64,000 nt of DNA, taken from the NCBI RefSeq assembly GCF_001613465.1, contig NZ_BDCK01000030.1:124001-188000 (forward strand). The letters run 5' to 3'. Position 1 is the stretch's first letter; every line of letters begins with the position of its first letter. The DNA comes from Nocardia niwae NBRC 108934 = DSM 45340. GTDB taxonomy: Bacteria > Actinomycetota > Actinomycetes > Mycobacteriales > Mycobacteriaceae. The position numbers and the translations under genes are program-made. The notes beneath the pieces were generated by a model. That model saw nothing but the letters and a program-made list of their open reading frames with translations, made no database searches and was not told the DNA's origin. Of this stretch, positions 8,964 through 17,226 are shown piece after piece.

Positions 8964-9811
8964 GCGGCGCGCACACCCGCCGGGTCGCCCTGGTCGGCAT
9001 CGACGGCGCGGGCAAGTCCTCGGTGCTGGCCGCGCTTCGCGCGCTGGCGGCCGAGGACAGCGGCTTCGCGTCGATGACCTGTCCCGACTTCCACGACACC
9101 CGCGACGTTCCGCTCGCCGATCTGTCCCGGCAGCTCCGGGCCTTCAGCGTGGGCTGTGACGAGATCGGCGACGTGGCGATGAAGGCCACCGCCATGTATC
9201 TGCAGATGACCCTGTTCGGGCCGGTGGAAGAGCACTTCCTGCGCACCTGGTCGCCGAATGTGCTGGTGTGCGAACGGCACCCGCTGATCGAACTGCTCGT
9301 CTACGGCCCGCTGTACGTGGCGCTGGCGGGCACCGACGGGCGCTGCCGCGAGCGGCAGGACGAGATCGCGGCCGTACTGGAACGGCATCGGCCGGGCACG
9401 TTCGCCGACATCCTGGCCTGGCAGCACGCCCAAGCCGCACGGCTGGGCAGCTCACCGGACCCGTGGCTGCTGCTGTCGGAGATCGCGGAACTGGTCGGTC
9501 GTGACATCGCCGGTGCGGTGTCCGGCTTCGCCGAACGGTTCCGCACCACGCTGCCGGACGCGGTGCTGTGGCTCGACGCGCCGCCCGAGCAGGCCGCGGC
9601 GCGGTGTGTGCGGCGATCGGCGCGCGGTCCGGTCGAGGCCCACGAGACCGCAGAGCGGCTGACCGCTCTGCGCGCGGGCTACGAGCGGGTGCGCGAGACA
9701 CTGACGACCACCTTCCCTGAAGTGGCGTTCCACCGTATCGACACCGGCGACGACGTCGACCTCGAGCAGACGGTGCGCGCCTGCGTGACGGAAGGGAAGT
9801 TGCTCGGATGA
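8960..9811 (+). CDS. Thymidylate-kinase-like P-loop kinase
   Basis: A 283-residue protein with the Walker A motif GIDGAGKSS near residue 14 and the layout of the dTMP-kinase superfamily, including CERHPLIELL where dTMP kinases have the DR(Y/H) base-recognition segment, and VLWLDAPPEQAAARCVRR resembling the lid entry. It is longer than true dTMP kinases (about 210 residues), so thymidylate is unlikely to be the substrate. It starts by ATGA overlap with the fusion gene, whose last domain belongs to the same superfamily; the two may act on related substrates or as a pair. The substrate is unknown: a phospho-lipid, amine or nucleotide headgroup would fit the operon. Confidence 0.75.
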   Translation: MSGAHTRRVALVGIDGAGKSSVLAALRALAAEDSGFASMTCPDFHDTRDVPLADLSRQLRAFSVGCDEIGDVAMKATAMYLQMTLFGPVEEHFLRTWSPNVLVCERHPLIELLVYGPLYVALAGTDGRCRERQDEIAAVLERHRPGTFADILAWQHAQAARLGSSPDPWLLLSEIAELVGRDIAGAVSGFAERFRTTLPDAVLWLDAPPEQAAARCVRRSARGPVEAHETAERLTALRAGYERVRETLTTTFPEVAFHRIDTGDDVDLEQTVRACVTEGKLLG

Positions 9812-10062
9812 GCGGGCGCGACGACATCGGCACGGCCGATCTGGAGGCGCGGGTCCGCGCGATCGTCGGGGAGGTGCTGTGGGTGCCCCCGGCCGACCTG
9901 AACCCGATGGCGCCGTTGATCGACTACGGACTCGACTCGCCGACTGCCATCGAACTCACCATTCAGCTCGAACAGGCCTTCTCCGTGAGCATCCCGGAGG
10001 ACGTCGCCGTCCGGCTGACCACGGTCGCCACGATCGTGCGCTACGTCGAGGACCAGACATGA
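9808..10062 (+). CDS. Acyl carrier protein (second of two)
   Basis: An 84-residue carrier protein with the motif LIDYGLDSPTAIELT, phosphopantetheine on Ser44. The sequence differs clearly from the first carrier protein, so the two probably serve different acyl chains or different partner enzymes. It overlaps the genes on both sides by 4 nt. The gene directly after it is the fatty acyl-AMP ligase, its natural loading partner. Confidence 0.92.
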   Translation: MSGRDDIGTADLEARVRAIVGEVLWVPPADLNPMAPLIDYGLDSPTAIELTIQLEQAFSVSIPEDVAVRLTTVATIVRYVEDQT

Positions 10063-11804
10063 CCACACCATCCGGGGCTTTGCGCCCACAGCACCCGAGC
10101 ATCGTGCACGCACTGCTGTCCGGCGGTGAACGAGGGACCGCGGCGGCGTCGACGGTCATCCTGCCCGAGCGCGCGGCGCGGGACGACGACGAGATCCGTT
10201 GGCGGCACGATGATCTGGCGAGCGCCGCGGGCCGCGCAGCGGCGGGCCTGGCCGCCGAGGGCGTCCGCCGGGGCGACCGCGTACTGCTGTGCCTGCCCAC
10301 GTCTGCGGAGTTCGTCACGGCCTTCTTCGGTGCGCTGCTGCTGGGTGCGGTGCCCACCGCCATCGCCACTCCGGGCGGTTTCGGGGCCGCCGACCTCTTC
10401 TTGGACCGGTGCACCCGGCTGCTGGCCTATCTGGAGCCGACGGCCGTGGTGAGCACGTCCGCAGTGCTCACCACGTTGCCGCTGCCCGCCTCGGTTGCCC
10501 CGATCGACGCCTCGGCGCTGTATGGGCTGGCCCGCACACCGAACGCTCCCGCGCTCCCGCCTCGCCTTCCCGCGCCGGACGATGTCGCGTTCATCCAAGC
10601 CACCTCCGGCTCGACCGGCACACCGAAGGGTGTTCAGGTCACCCACGCGAATCTGGCCGCCAACTGCGAGCAGATCGCCGTAGCCGCAGCGATCGGCCCC
10701 GGCGACACCTGGGTCGGCTGGTTGCCGCTGCACCATGACATGGGCCTGATCGGCGGCTTCCTGACGCCGCTGTTCCGTGGTGTCGACGCGGTGGTGATGC
10801 CGTCGAGCCGGTTCCTGCGCCACCCGGCCGATTGGCTGCGCGCGGCGAGCAGACACCGCGGAACCCTCACCGCCGCACCGAACTTCGCCTACGGTTACGC
10901 CGCCGCGCGAATCGCCGACGGCGAACTCGACGGGGTGGATCTGTCCGCGTGGCGGTTCCTGTTCTGCGGCGCCGAACCGATCCATCCCCCCACGGTGCGG
11001 CGGTTCGTCGACCGGTTCGGGGCCTGGGGACTGTCCGCCGACGCGCTCGTGCCGTGCTACGGGTTGGCCGAGGCGTCGCTCGCGGTGACGGTGTCGGACC
11101 CGCGGGCGCCGATCGGGTTCGACTCGGTGTCGCGCCGCGCGCTCGCCGAAGAAGGTGTCGCCGTGGATGTTCCGCCTGGTGACGGGGACGCGCTCGACAT
11201 CGTCGACTGCGGTGCGCCGGTGGTGGGCACCGAGGTGCGCGTGGTGGACGAGGACGGCACGCCGCGCGGCGCGAATCTCGTCGGCCGGGTGCAATTCCGG
11301 GGACCGTCCACCACGCCGGGCTATTTCCGGCTGCCCGACGCCACCGCCGCCACCCGGGCGGAGGATTGGTGGGACACCGGCGATATCGGCTACCTGCGCG
11401 ACGGCCGGTTGCGGATCACGGGGCGGGGCAAAGACCTGATCATCATCCGCGGCGCGAACTACTTGCCGACCGACTTCGAAGTCGCCGCCGAGCAGGTGCC
11501 GGGGGTGCGGCCGGGCGGCGTCGTCGCGGTGGGACGACCCGACGCCGACCGCGGGTCGGAAGAACTGCACCTGATCGTCGAAACCGCCGTGGCGCGTAGC
11601 GAGCACGACGCGCTGGCCCGTGCGGTACGGGCCGCGGTGAGCAAACGTACCGGGGTGCTGGCCGCCGGTGTGCGGATCGTCGCGCCGCGCACCATCCCGA
11701 AAACCACCAGCGGCAAAGTCCAGCGCATCGCGGCGCGTCGCCTGCTGGACGGCGATGCGGGCGAACTGGTCGGCGCCGGGCGCGGGGGAGACGTGGTCCG
11801 GTGA
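10059..11804 (+). CDS. Fatty acyl-AMP ligase (FAAL)
   Basis: A 581-residue member of the adenylate-forming superfamily. Visible motifs are the P-loop QATSGSTGTPKG (near 180-191), WLPLHHDMGLIGG (near 221), CGAEPI, CYGLAEAS, GDIGYLRDG with GRGKDLIIIRG, and the C-terminal PKTTSGKVQR with the adenylation Lys. HHDMGLIGG is characteristic of FAALs rather than acyl-CoA ligases. FAALs convert a free fatty acid and ATP to acyl-AMP and pass the acyl group to a carrier protein. Here the acceptor is most likely the ACP immediately upstream, with which it overlaps by 4 nt (ATGA). I therefore place it at the entry of the pathway. Confidence 0.92.
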   Translation: MTTPSGALRPQHPSIVHALLSGGERGTAAASTVILPERAARDDDEIRWRHDDLASAAGRAAAGLAAEGVRRGDRVLLCLPTSAEFVTAFFGALLLGAVPTAIATPGGFGAADLFLDRCTRLLAYLEPTAVVSTSAVLTTLPLPASVAPIDASALYGLARTPNAPALPPRLPAPDDVAFIQATSGSTGTPKGVQVTHANLAANCEQIAVAAAIGPGDTWVGWLPLHHDMGLIGGFLTPLFRGVDAVVMPSSRFLRHPADWLRAASRHRGTLTAAPNFAYGYAAARIADGELDGVDLSAWRFLFCGAEPIHPPTVRRFVDRFGAWGLSADALVPCYGLAEASLAVTVSDPRAPIGFDSVSRRALAEEGVAVDVPPGDGDALDIVDCGAPVVGTEVRVVDEDGTPRGANLVGRVQFRGPSTTPGYFRLPDATAATRAEDWWDTGDIGYLRDGRLRITGRGKDLIIIRGANYLPTDFEVAAEQVPGVRPGGVVAVGRPDADRGSEELHLIVETAVARSEHDALARAVRAAVSKRTGVLAAGVRIVAPRTIPKTTSGKVQRIAARRLLDGDAGELVGAGRGGDVVR

Positions 11805-13207
11805 CGCCGCCGACCAGGACCGGTGAGCGCCGCCTCGACGGACCGGCCCTCCGGCATCCGCTGGGTGCGTACGCTCGCTACCGGACGGACCCGCTCGGCC
11901 TGTTCTACGAGTCCGCGGTGCGCTACGGCAGCGTCCGGCTGCGCCTGGCGCACCAGCACGTGCACCTGCTGGTCGAACCGGAACACATCGAGCAGGTGCT
12001 GGTCACCCGTGCGGGGCGCTACGAGAAGGGGATCAGCTACCGGAGCTTGAACCACCTGCTCGGGCCCGGCCTGCTGACCAGCGGTGGCGAGCTGTGGAAA
12101 CGTCAGCGCGCCTTGATCAAACCGGCCTTCGCGCGCCGGCATGTGGAGACCGAGATCCCGCTCATGGTCGAGTGCGGACAGCGCATGTATACCCGCTTGG
12201 ACGCACGCGCCGCCGACGGCGCGGCCTTCGACCTGGTGCCGGAGCTGATGGGATTCGCCGCCGATGTCGTGTGCCGGGCGGTGCTCGGCGCGGACATCGA
12301 CGGCGTGCTCGCGCAGATCGAAGACGATGTGCGCGAGGGAGTTTCGTGGGTCATGCGGCACATGGCCGCGCCGATCCAGCTGCCGCCGCGGGTTCCGACT
12401 CCGGGTAACCGGCGACTGCGGGGCGTGCGGCAACGGCTGGACGGCGTGGTGGACGAGGTGATCGGCAGGCACCGGCGGAGCGGCGACGACCGTTCGCTAC
12501 TGGCCCGGCTGCTCGCCGCCCGCGACGACGCGGGGCACGCGATGGACCACGAGCAATTGCGGCACGAGGTGCTCACCTTCTTGCTCGCCGGTCACGAGAC
12601 CACCGGCGCGGCGCTGGCCTGGACGATCTACGAACTGGGCCGAAACCCCGCCGTGCTCGATCGGGTGCGCGCGGAGATCGACGCGCTGCCGGGCGCGCCG
12701 GACGAGCCGGATGCCGTTCGGGCCGCGCTGCCCGAGCTGGAATACACCGGGCGCGTGATCGATGAGGCGATGCGTCTGCATCCTCCGGCTTGGGCGTTCA
12801 GCCGCACCGCCCGCGAGCCGGACCATTTCGACCGGTTCGATCTGCGGCCCGGCGCGATCGTCGTGATCAGTCCGTTCGTCAATCATCGACTGTCCCGGTT
12901 CTGGGATGCGCCGCTGACCTTCGATCCCGACCGGTTCACCAAGGAGCGGAATCGGGCCCGCCCGCCGTTCCGGTACTTCCCCTTCGGCTGGGGCGCGCAT
13001 CTGTGCGTGGGCCAGCAGATGGCGCTGATCGAGGCCCGTGTGGGTCTGGCGATGGTGCTGTCGCGCTACGACTTCGAACTGGTGAACGGGATGCGGGTGC
13101 GCGAGCACCCCGAGATCTCCAACACCCCCGACCCGGTCCTGGTGCGGTTGACCCGGCGCCTGCGCGCCGTCCCGGCGACCCGGACCAGACAGGAGGCAGC
13201 ACGATGA
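11801..13207 (+). CDS. Cytochrome P450
   Basis: A 468-residue P450 with every hallmark: the I-helix oxygen-activation motif AGHETTG near residue 264, the K-helix ExxR (EAMR, about 322-325), and the haem-binding segment FPFGWGAHLCVGQQMAL with the thiolate ligand Cys402. The sequence is of the CYP102/CYP4-like class (HETT, PFRYFPFGWGAH), many of which hydroxylate fatty acyl chains, so chain hydroxylation of the carrier-bound or finished lipid is the natural guess. It lacks a fused reductase and needs ferredoxin or flavodoxin partners from elsewhere. The GTG start overlaps the ligase stop (GTGA). Confidence 0.93.
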   Translation: MTPPTRTGERRLDGPALRHPLGAYARYRTDPLGLFYESAVRYGSVRLRLAHQHVHLLVEPEHIEQVLVTRAGRYEKGISYRSLNHLLGPGLLTSGGELWKRQRALIKPAFARRHVETEIPLMVECGQRMYTRLDARAADGAAFDLVPELMGFAADVVCRAVLGADIDGVLAQIEDDVREGVSWVMRHMAAPIQLPPRVPTPGNRRLRGVRQRLDGVVDEVIGRHRRSGDDRSLLARLLAARDDAGHAMDHEQLRHEVLTFLLAGHETTGAALAWTIYELGRNPAVLDRVRAEIDALPGAPDEPDAVRAALPELEYTGRVIDEAMRLHPPAWAFSRTAREPDHFDRFDLRPGAIVVISPFVNHRLSRFWDAPLTFDPDRFTKERNRARPPFRYFPFGWGAHLCVGQQMALIEARVGLAMVLSRYDFELVNGMRVREHPEISNTPDPVLVRLTRRLRAVPATRTRQEAAR

Positions 13208-15936
13208 CCAGTGCTACCACCGGCGCGATACTGCGTGCCGAAACCCTCGCGGCGGATCCGGCGGCCGCCGTGCGCGCGGGCGCCAAGGCCGCCAACCTCG
13301 CCAGGCTGGCGGCCGCCGGATATCGGGTGCCGCCGTTCGCCGTACTCGGCACCGACGCGTGCGCGCGCCTGCTGGCCCCGTCCGCCGATGCCGTCGCCGC
13401 CCTGCTGGGCGAACTCGACCCGGACGATCCGGCCGCCTTACAGTCGGTGTCGTCCCGGATCCGCGCCCTGGTCGAGGGACAACCGCTGCCCGGTGACATC
13501 GCCGCCGAACTCGACGCCGTGGCCGCCGAACTGGCCGCCGGCAGCGGAGTGCGCTTCGCCGTGCGATCCTCGGTGCGCGGGGAGGACTCGGCCACCGACT
13601 CCTTCGCCGGACAGCTCGACACCGTGCTGAACGTCCCGGCGGCCGATCTGGCCGCCGCGATCGGGACGGTCCTGGCCTCCGCCTGGTCGGAGCGCGCGCT
13701 GTTCTACCGAGCACGCCGCGGGCTCGACGACGTGCCGGTCGCCTGCGCCGTGGTGGTGCAGGTGCTGCTCGACAGCGCCGTGTCGGGGGTCGTGTTCAGC
13801 TGCAATCCGCAAACCGGCGATCCGTCGGAGATCGTCGTAGCGGCCGCGCTCGGATTGGGCGAGGGCGTGGTGGCGGGCACGGTGGATTGCGATACCTACT
13901 TCGTCGACCGTGACACCGGCGCCATCACGTCCCGGGTGGTCGCCGACAAGCGCAGCCTGGTGGCGCCGTCTGCGCACGGCACGGGGACCGCTGTCGAAGA
14001 ACTCGCCGAACCGGTGACGGCGGCGGCGCTGTCGGATACGGAGATCCGCGAGCTGGCGGAGGTGGCGGCCGCGCTCGCCGGCCACTTCGGCGCACCGCAG
14101 GACATCGAGTTCGCCTACTCGCCCGACGGGCGATTGCACCTGTTGCAGGCCAGGCCGATCACGGCGACCGGGGCCCGCGAGACGATCTTCGACAATGTCA
14201 ATGTCGCCGAATCGTATCCGGGACTGTCGAGTCCGCTGACGTTCTCGGTGCTGCGCGCCGCCTATGAGCGAGTCTTCCGCACTTGTCACCGCGATTTCGG
14301 CGCCACCGCGCGGATCGTCGAACGCAATGCCGCCGATCTGTATCCGTATCTGGTCGGCACCGCCCGTGGCCGGATCTACTACAACATCAGCAACTGGTAT
14401 CGCCTGTTCCTCGAGATTCCCGGCATGGAATTCGCCATCGAAGGGTGGGAAGCCGCGCTCAACATCGAGAACCGATACCAGCGGCGGCCCCCGCCGGTTC
14501 GCGGCGTCGCTCGGCTGCGCGCGATCGCGCTGCGGCTGCGCGTGTTCACCATCATCCTGCTGGGCTGGCTGCGTCTGCCCCGGCGGCTGCGCGCGTTCTT
14601 CACCGCGCTGGCGGCGGCTACCGCGGATCTCGAACGCAGGCTGAAGGGGGAAACACCGGAGCGCGAACGCGACGCACACGCGTTGCTGGCGTGGACGGAG
14701 CGCTTCTTCGACGAGCTCGTGCCCGCGTACTCGGTGCAGATCTTCAACGATTTCCTCGCCCAGCAGATGTTTCATGTCGTCGGACTGCAGTTGCGCCGAG
14801 CAGGGCTGGCCGAGGACGCGGCGCTGACCCTGCGCAACGAATTGTTCTGCGGCGAAGACGGGGTCGAGAGCGTCGATCCGGTGCGGTCGGCGCTGGCGTT
14901 GACCGCGCGGGTGCGCGCCGACGCGCAGTTGCGTGCGCTGTTCGACGGCCCCGCCACCGCCCAGCAGGTGTGGACGGCCCTGTCGGAAGACCGGTTCACG
15001 GCTTTCCGAGCGGCCTGCGTGCGCCACATCACCGCCTTCGGCGACCGCACCGTGGACGAACTCAAGCTGGAGACCGATCCGCTGAGCGAGCACCCTGAGC
15101 GGCTGGTGCCCATGCTGCGGAATTACCTGCGCGGTGGGCAGAACGCCGACGACATGATCGCGCGGGAGCGGGCGATCCGGCGCGCGGCCGAGCGGACGGC
15201 GGCCGAACTGTTCGCCCGCGAACGCGGGCGCCGCTGGGTTTTCCGGGTCGCGCTCCGTCTCGCCCGCGAACACGTCAAGCAGCGGGAGAACATGCGGCTG
15301 GGCCGAAGTCGCGCCTTCGGTCTGCTGAAACGGGTGTTCCGGGAGTACGGCAGGCGACTGCACGCGGACGGCCTGCTGGGTGATCCGCGCGACGTCTTCT
15401 GGCTCACCTACGAGGAGATCGCGGCCCTCACCCGCGGAACGGCGGTGGACACCGACACCGCGCGCACCGTCGCCCTGCGCAAGGCGGATTACGAGCGCTG
15501 GCAGGCGCAGCGTCTGCCGTCCCGCATCGTCACGACGGGGATCGCCGCGACCGGAATCGCCGATCCGGCGCTGGAAGAACCGGGCCGGGAGGCCGCCGCC
15601 GCGCCGCGCGTCCTGCACGGAATCGGCTGCGCCCCAGGGCGGGTCGAGGCGCCCGCGCTGGTTGTGCACACCCCGGACCCGGATGTCGCGATCGACGGGC
15701 AGATCCTCGTCGCCGCGACCACCGATCCGGGCTGGGTGTTCCTCATGGTCGCGGCGGGTGGCCTGGTCAGCGAACGGGGCAGCCTGCTTTCGCACACCGC
15801 CATCATCGGACGCGAACTCGGTATTCCCACGGTCGTCGGAGTCGCGGGCGTCACCGGCCTGATCGGAAACGGTGACGTCCTGGTGCTGGACGGCCGCGCG
15901 GGAACCGTGAGTATCGGACGGGAGCAGCGATCGTGA
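13204..15936 (+). CDS. PEP-synthase/rifampicin-phosphotransferase-like dikinase
   Basis: A 910-residue stand-alone relative of the third part of the fusion protein. It has an N-terminal PPDK-type ATP-binding domain (GAKAANLARL; FAVRSSVRGEDSATDSFAGQ; DIEFAYSPDGRLHLLQARP), a long helical middle (about 330-800) and a C-terminal swivelling domain with catalytic His864 in SLLSHTAIIGRELGIP. The PEP-binding barrel of true PEP synthase is missing, as in rifampicin phosphotransferase, which moves the beta-phosphate of ATP through the His to an alcohol. I infer phosphorylation of a hydroxyl on a pathway intermediate. The start ATG at 13204 overlaps the P450 stop; a GGAGG-like site lies just upstream. 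Confidence 0.85.
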   Translation: MTSATTGAILRAETLAADPAAAVRAGAKAANLARLAAAGYRVPPFAVLGTDACARLLAPSADAVAALLGELDPDDPAALQSVSSRIRALVEGQPLPGDIAAELDAVAAELAAGSGVRFAVRSSVRGEDSATDSFAGQLDTVLNVPAADLAAAIGTVLASAWSERALFYRARRGLDDVPVACAVVVQVLLDSAVSGVVFSCNPQTGDPSEIVVAAALGLGEGVVAGTVDCDTYFVDRDTGAITSRVVADKRSLVAPSAHGTGTAVEELAEPVTAAALSDTEIRELAEVAAALAGHFGAPQDIEFAYSPDGRLHLLQARPITATGARETIFDNVNVAESYPGLSSPLTFSVLRAAYERVFRTCHRDFGATARIVERNAADLYPYLVGTARGRIYYNISNWYRLFLEIPGMEFAIEGWEAALNIENRYQRRPPPVRGVARLRAIALRLRVFTIILLGWLRLPRRLRAFFTALAAATADLERRLKGETPERERDAHALLAWTERFFDELVPAYSVQIFNDFLAQQMFHVVGLQLRRAGLAEDAALTLRNELFCGEDGVESVDPVRSALALTARVRADAQLRALFDGPATAQQVWTALSEDRFTAFRAACVRHITAFGDRTVDELKLETDPLSEHPERLVPMLRNYLRGGQNADDMIARERAIRRAAERTAAELFARERGRRWVFRVALRLAREHVKQRENMRLGRSRAFGLLKRVFREYGRRLHADGLLGDPRDVFWLTYEEIAALTRGTAVDTDTARTVALRKADYERWQAQRLPSRIVTTGIAATGIADPALEEPGREAAAAPRVLHGIGCAPGRVEAPALVVHTPDPDVAIDGQILVAATTDPGWVFLMVAAGGLVSERGSLLSHTAIIGRELGIPTVVGVAGVTGLIGNGDVLVLDGRAGTVSIGREQRS

Positions 15937-17225
15937 CCGCACTCGAGCCGGCCCACGGCGAGAACTTCAGCCTGGAGCACTACCTCGACCCCGCCGCGCA
16001 CACGTTCGACCAGCGCTTCGCGGAGTTCCGGCCCTACGCGCGGCGCGCTCGCGACAGCGGCTTCGTGTTGCGGGAAGTGGCCGGGCCGTCCGGTCCGGTC
16101 GTCCCGGTGCGCGATCCGTCGACCGGCGAGATCGACGAGCTGATCATGCTCGGGTCCAACAACTACCTCGGCCTGGGCAACGAACCGAGCGTTGTCGGCG
16201 CCGCCATCGCCGCCATTCGCGAGTACGGGGTTGGCCACGGCGGCCCGCCGTTGCTCAACGGCACCACCACCCTGCACCGGCGGCTCGAGGAACGGCTGGC
16301 CGAACTGAAGGGCTGCGAATCGGCCATGGTCTTCTCCTCCGGTTATGCGGCCAATGTCGGCTGGGTGACCGGTCTGCTCCGCAGAGGCGACGTGCTGCTC
16401 TACGACGAACAGAACCATGCCAGCCTGTACGACGGCATCCAGCTCGGCCGGGTCCGCTCGATGGCCTTCGCGCACAACGATCTGCGCCATCTGCGCCACC
16501 GGCTGATGCAGATCCGCTGGCGCAACCCAGGGGCGAATGTGGTGGTGGCCGTCGAGGGCGTGTACTCGATGGACGGCGACGTCGCACCGCTGCCGGAGAT
16601 CCGGGCGCTGTGCGACGCGTTCGGCGCGTGGCTGGCGGTGGACGACGCGCACGGCACCGGCGTGCTCGGCGCGCGCGGGCACGGCACCGCCGAGCATTTC
16701 GGGCTCGGGCCGGGGTCGGTGGAGTTGACCATGGGCACGTTCTCGAAGGTCTTCGCGGGTACCGGCGGCTTCGTGGCCGGATCCCGGGATCTGGTGGACA
16801 CCCTGCGCTTCTTCGCCCGCTCCTATATGTTCTCCGCCGCCCTGGCACCCTCGGTGGTCGCGGCGGTGCTCGCCGGAATCGACTTCCTGGGAGCGCATCC
16901 CGAGCGCGTGGCGCGGCTGCACGACAACGTCGACTATTTCGTGCGCGGGCTGCGCGCGATGGGGTTCGCAGTCGACCCGCAGACCGCGATCATCCCGCTG
17001 CTCGTCCCGCAGCGCCTCGCCGTCGCCGACGTGGTCACCGCCCTGCATCGGGAGGGTGTGTTCGTCAACGGCGTCGAATTCCCGGCCGTGCCCCGCGACC
17101 AGCAGCGCCTGCGGATCAGCATGATGGCCACCCTCACCCGCGACCACCTCGACCGCGCACTGGACCGCATCGACACCGTCGCCCGCCGCTTCGGCTTCCA
17201 TCCCGAACAAGAAGGGATCGCTTGA
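15933..17225 (+). CDS. Alpha-oxoamine synthase (AONS/KBL/SPT family)
   Basis: A 430-residue fold-type I PLP enzyme. Key residues are the Schiff-base Lys272 in TFSKVFAGTGGF, VDDAHGTGVLG with the pyridine-contacting Asp and His, and YDEQNHASLYDG with the ring-stacking His. The family (8-amino-7-oxononanoate synthase, 2-amino-3-ketobutyrate CoA ligase, serine palmitoyltransferase) joins an acyl thioester to an amino acid with loss of CO2. No other biotin gene is nearby, and ACP, FAAL, an SDR and a lipid kinase are in the same operon, so a serine-palmitoyltransferase-like step making a 3-keto long-chain base is the best inference. The N-terminal 45 residues extend beyond AONS, as in bacterial SPTs. 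Confidence 0.88.
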   Translation: MTALEPAHGENFSLEHYLDPAAHTFDQRFAEFRPYARRARDSGFVLREVAGPSGPVVPVRDPSTGEIDELIMLGSNNYLGLGNEPSVVGAAIAAIREYGVGHGGPPLLNGTTTLHRRLEERLAELKGCESAMVFSSGYAANVGWVTGLLRRGDVLLYDEQNHASLYDGIQLGRVRSMAFAHNDLRHLRHRLMQIRWRNPGANVVVAVEGVYSMDGDVAPLPEIRALCDAFGAWLAVDDAHGTGVLGARGHGTAEHFGLGPGSVELTMGTFSKVFAGTGGFVAGSRDLVDTLRFFARSYMFSAALAPSVVAAVLAGIDFLGAHPERVARLHDNVDYFVRGLRAMGFAVDPQTAIIPLLVPQRLAVADVVTALHREGVFVNGVEFPAVPRDQQRLRISMMATLTRDHLDRALDRIDTVARRFGFHPEQEGIA

Positions 17226-17226
17226 C

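Noticed and set aside
15933..17225. Biotin synthesis gene (bioF)
   Set aside because: The fold fits AONS, but no bioA, bioB or bioD lies nearby and the gene is inside a lipid-type operon with ACP, FAAL, lipid kinase and SDR.
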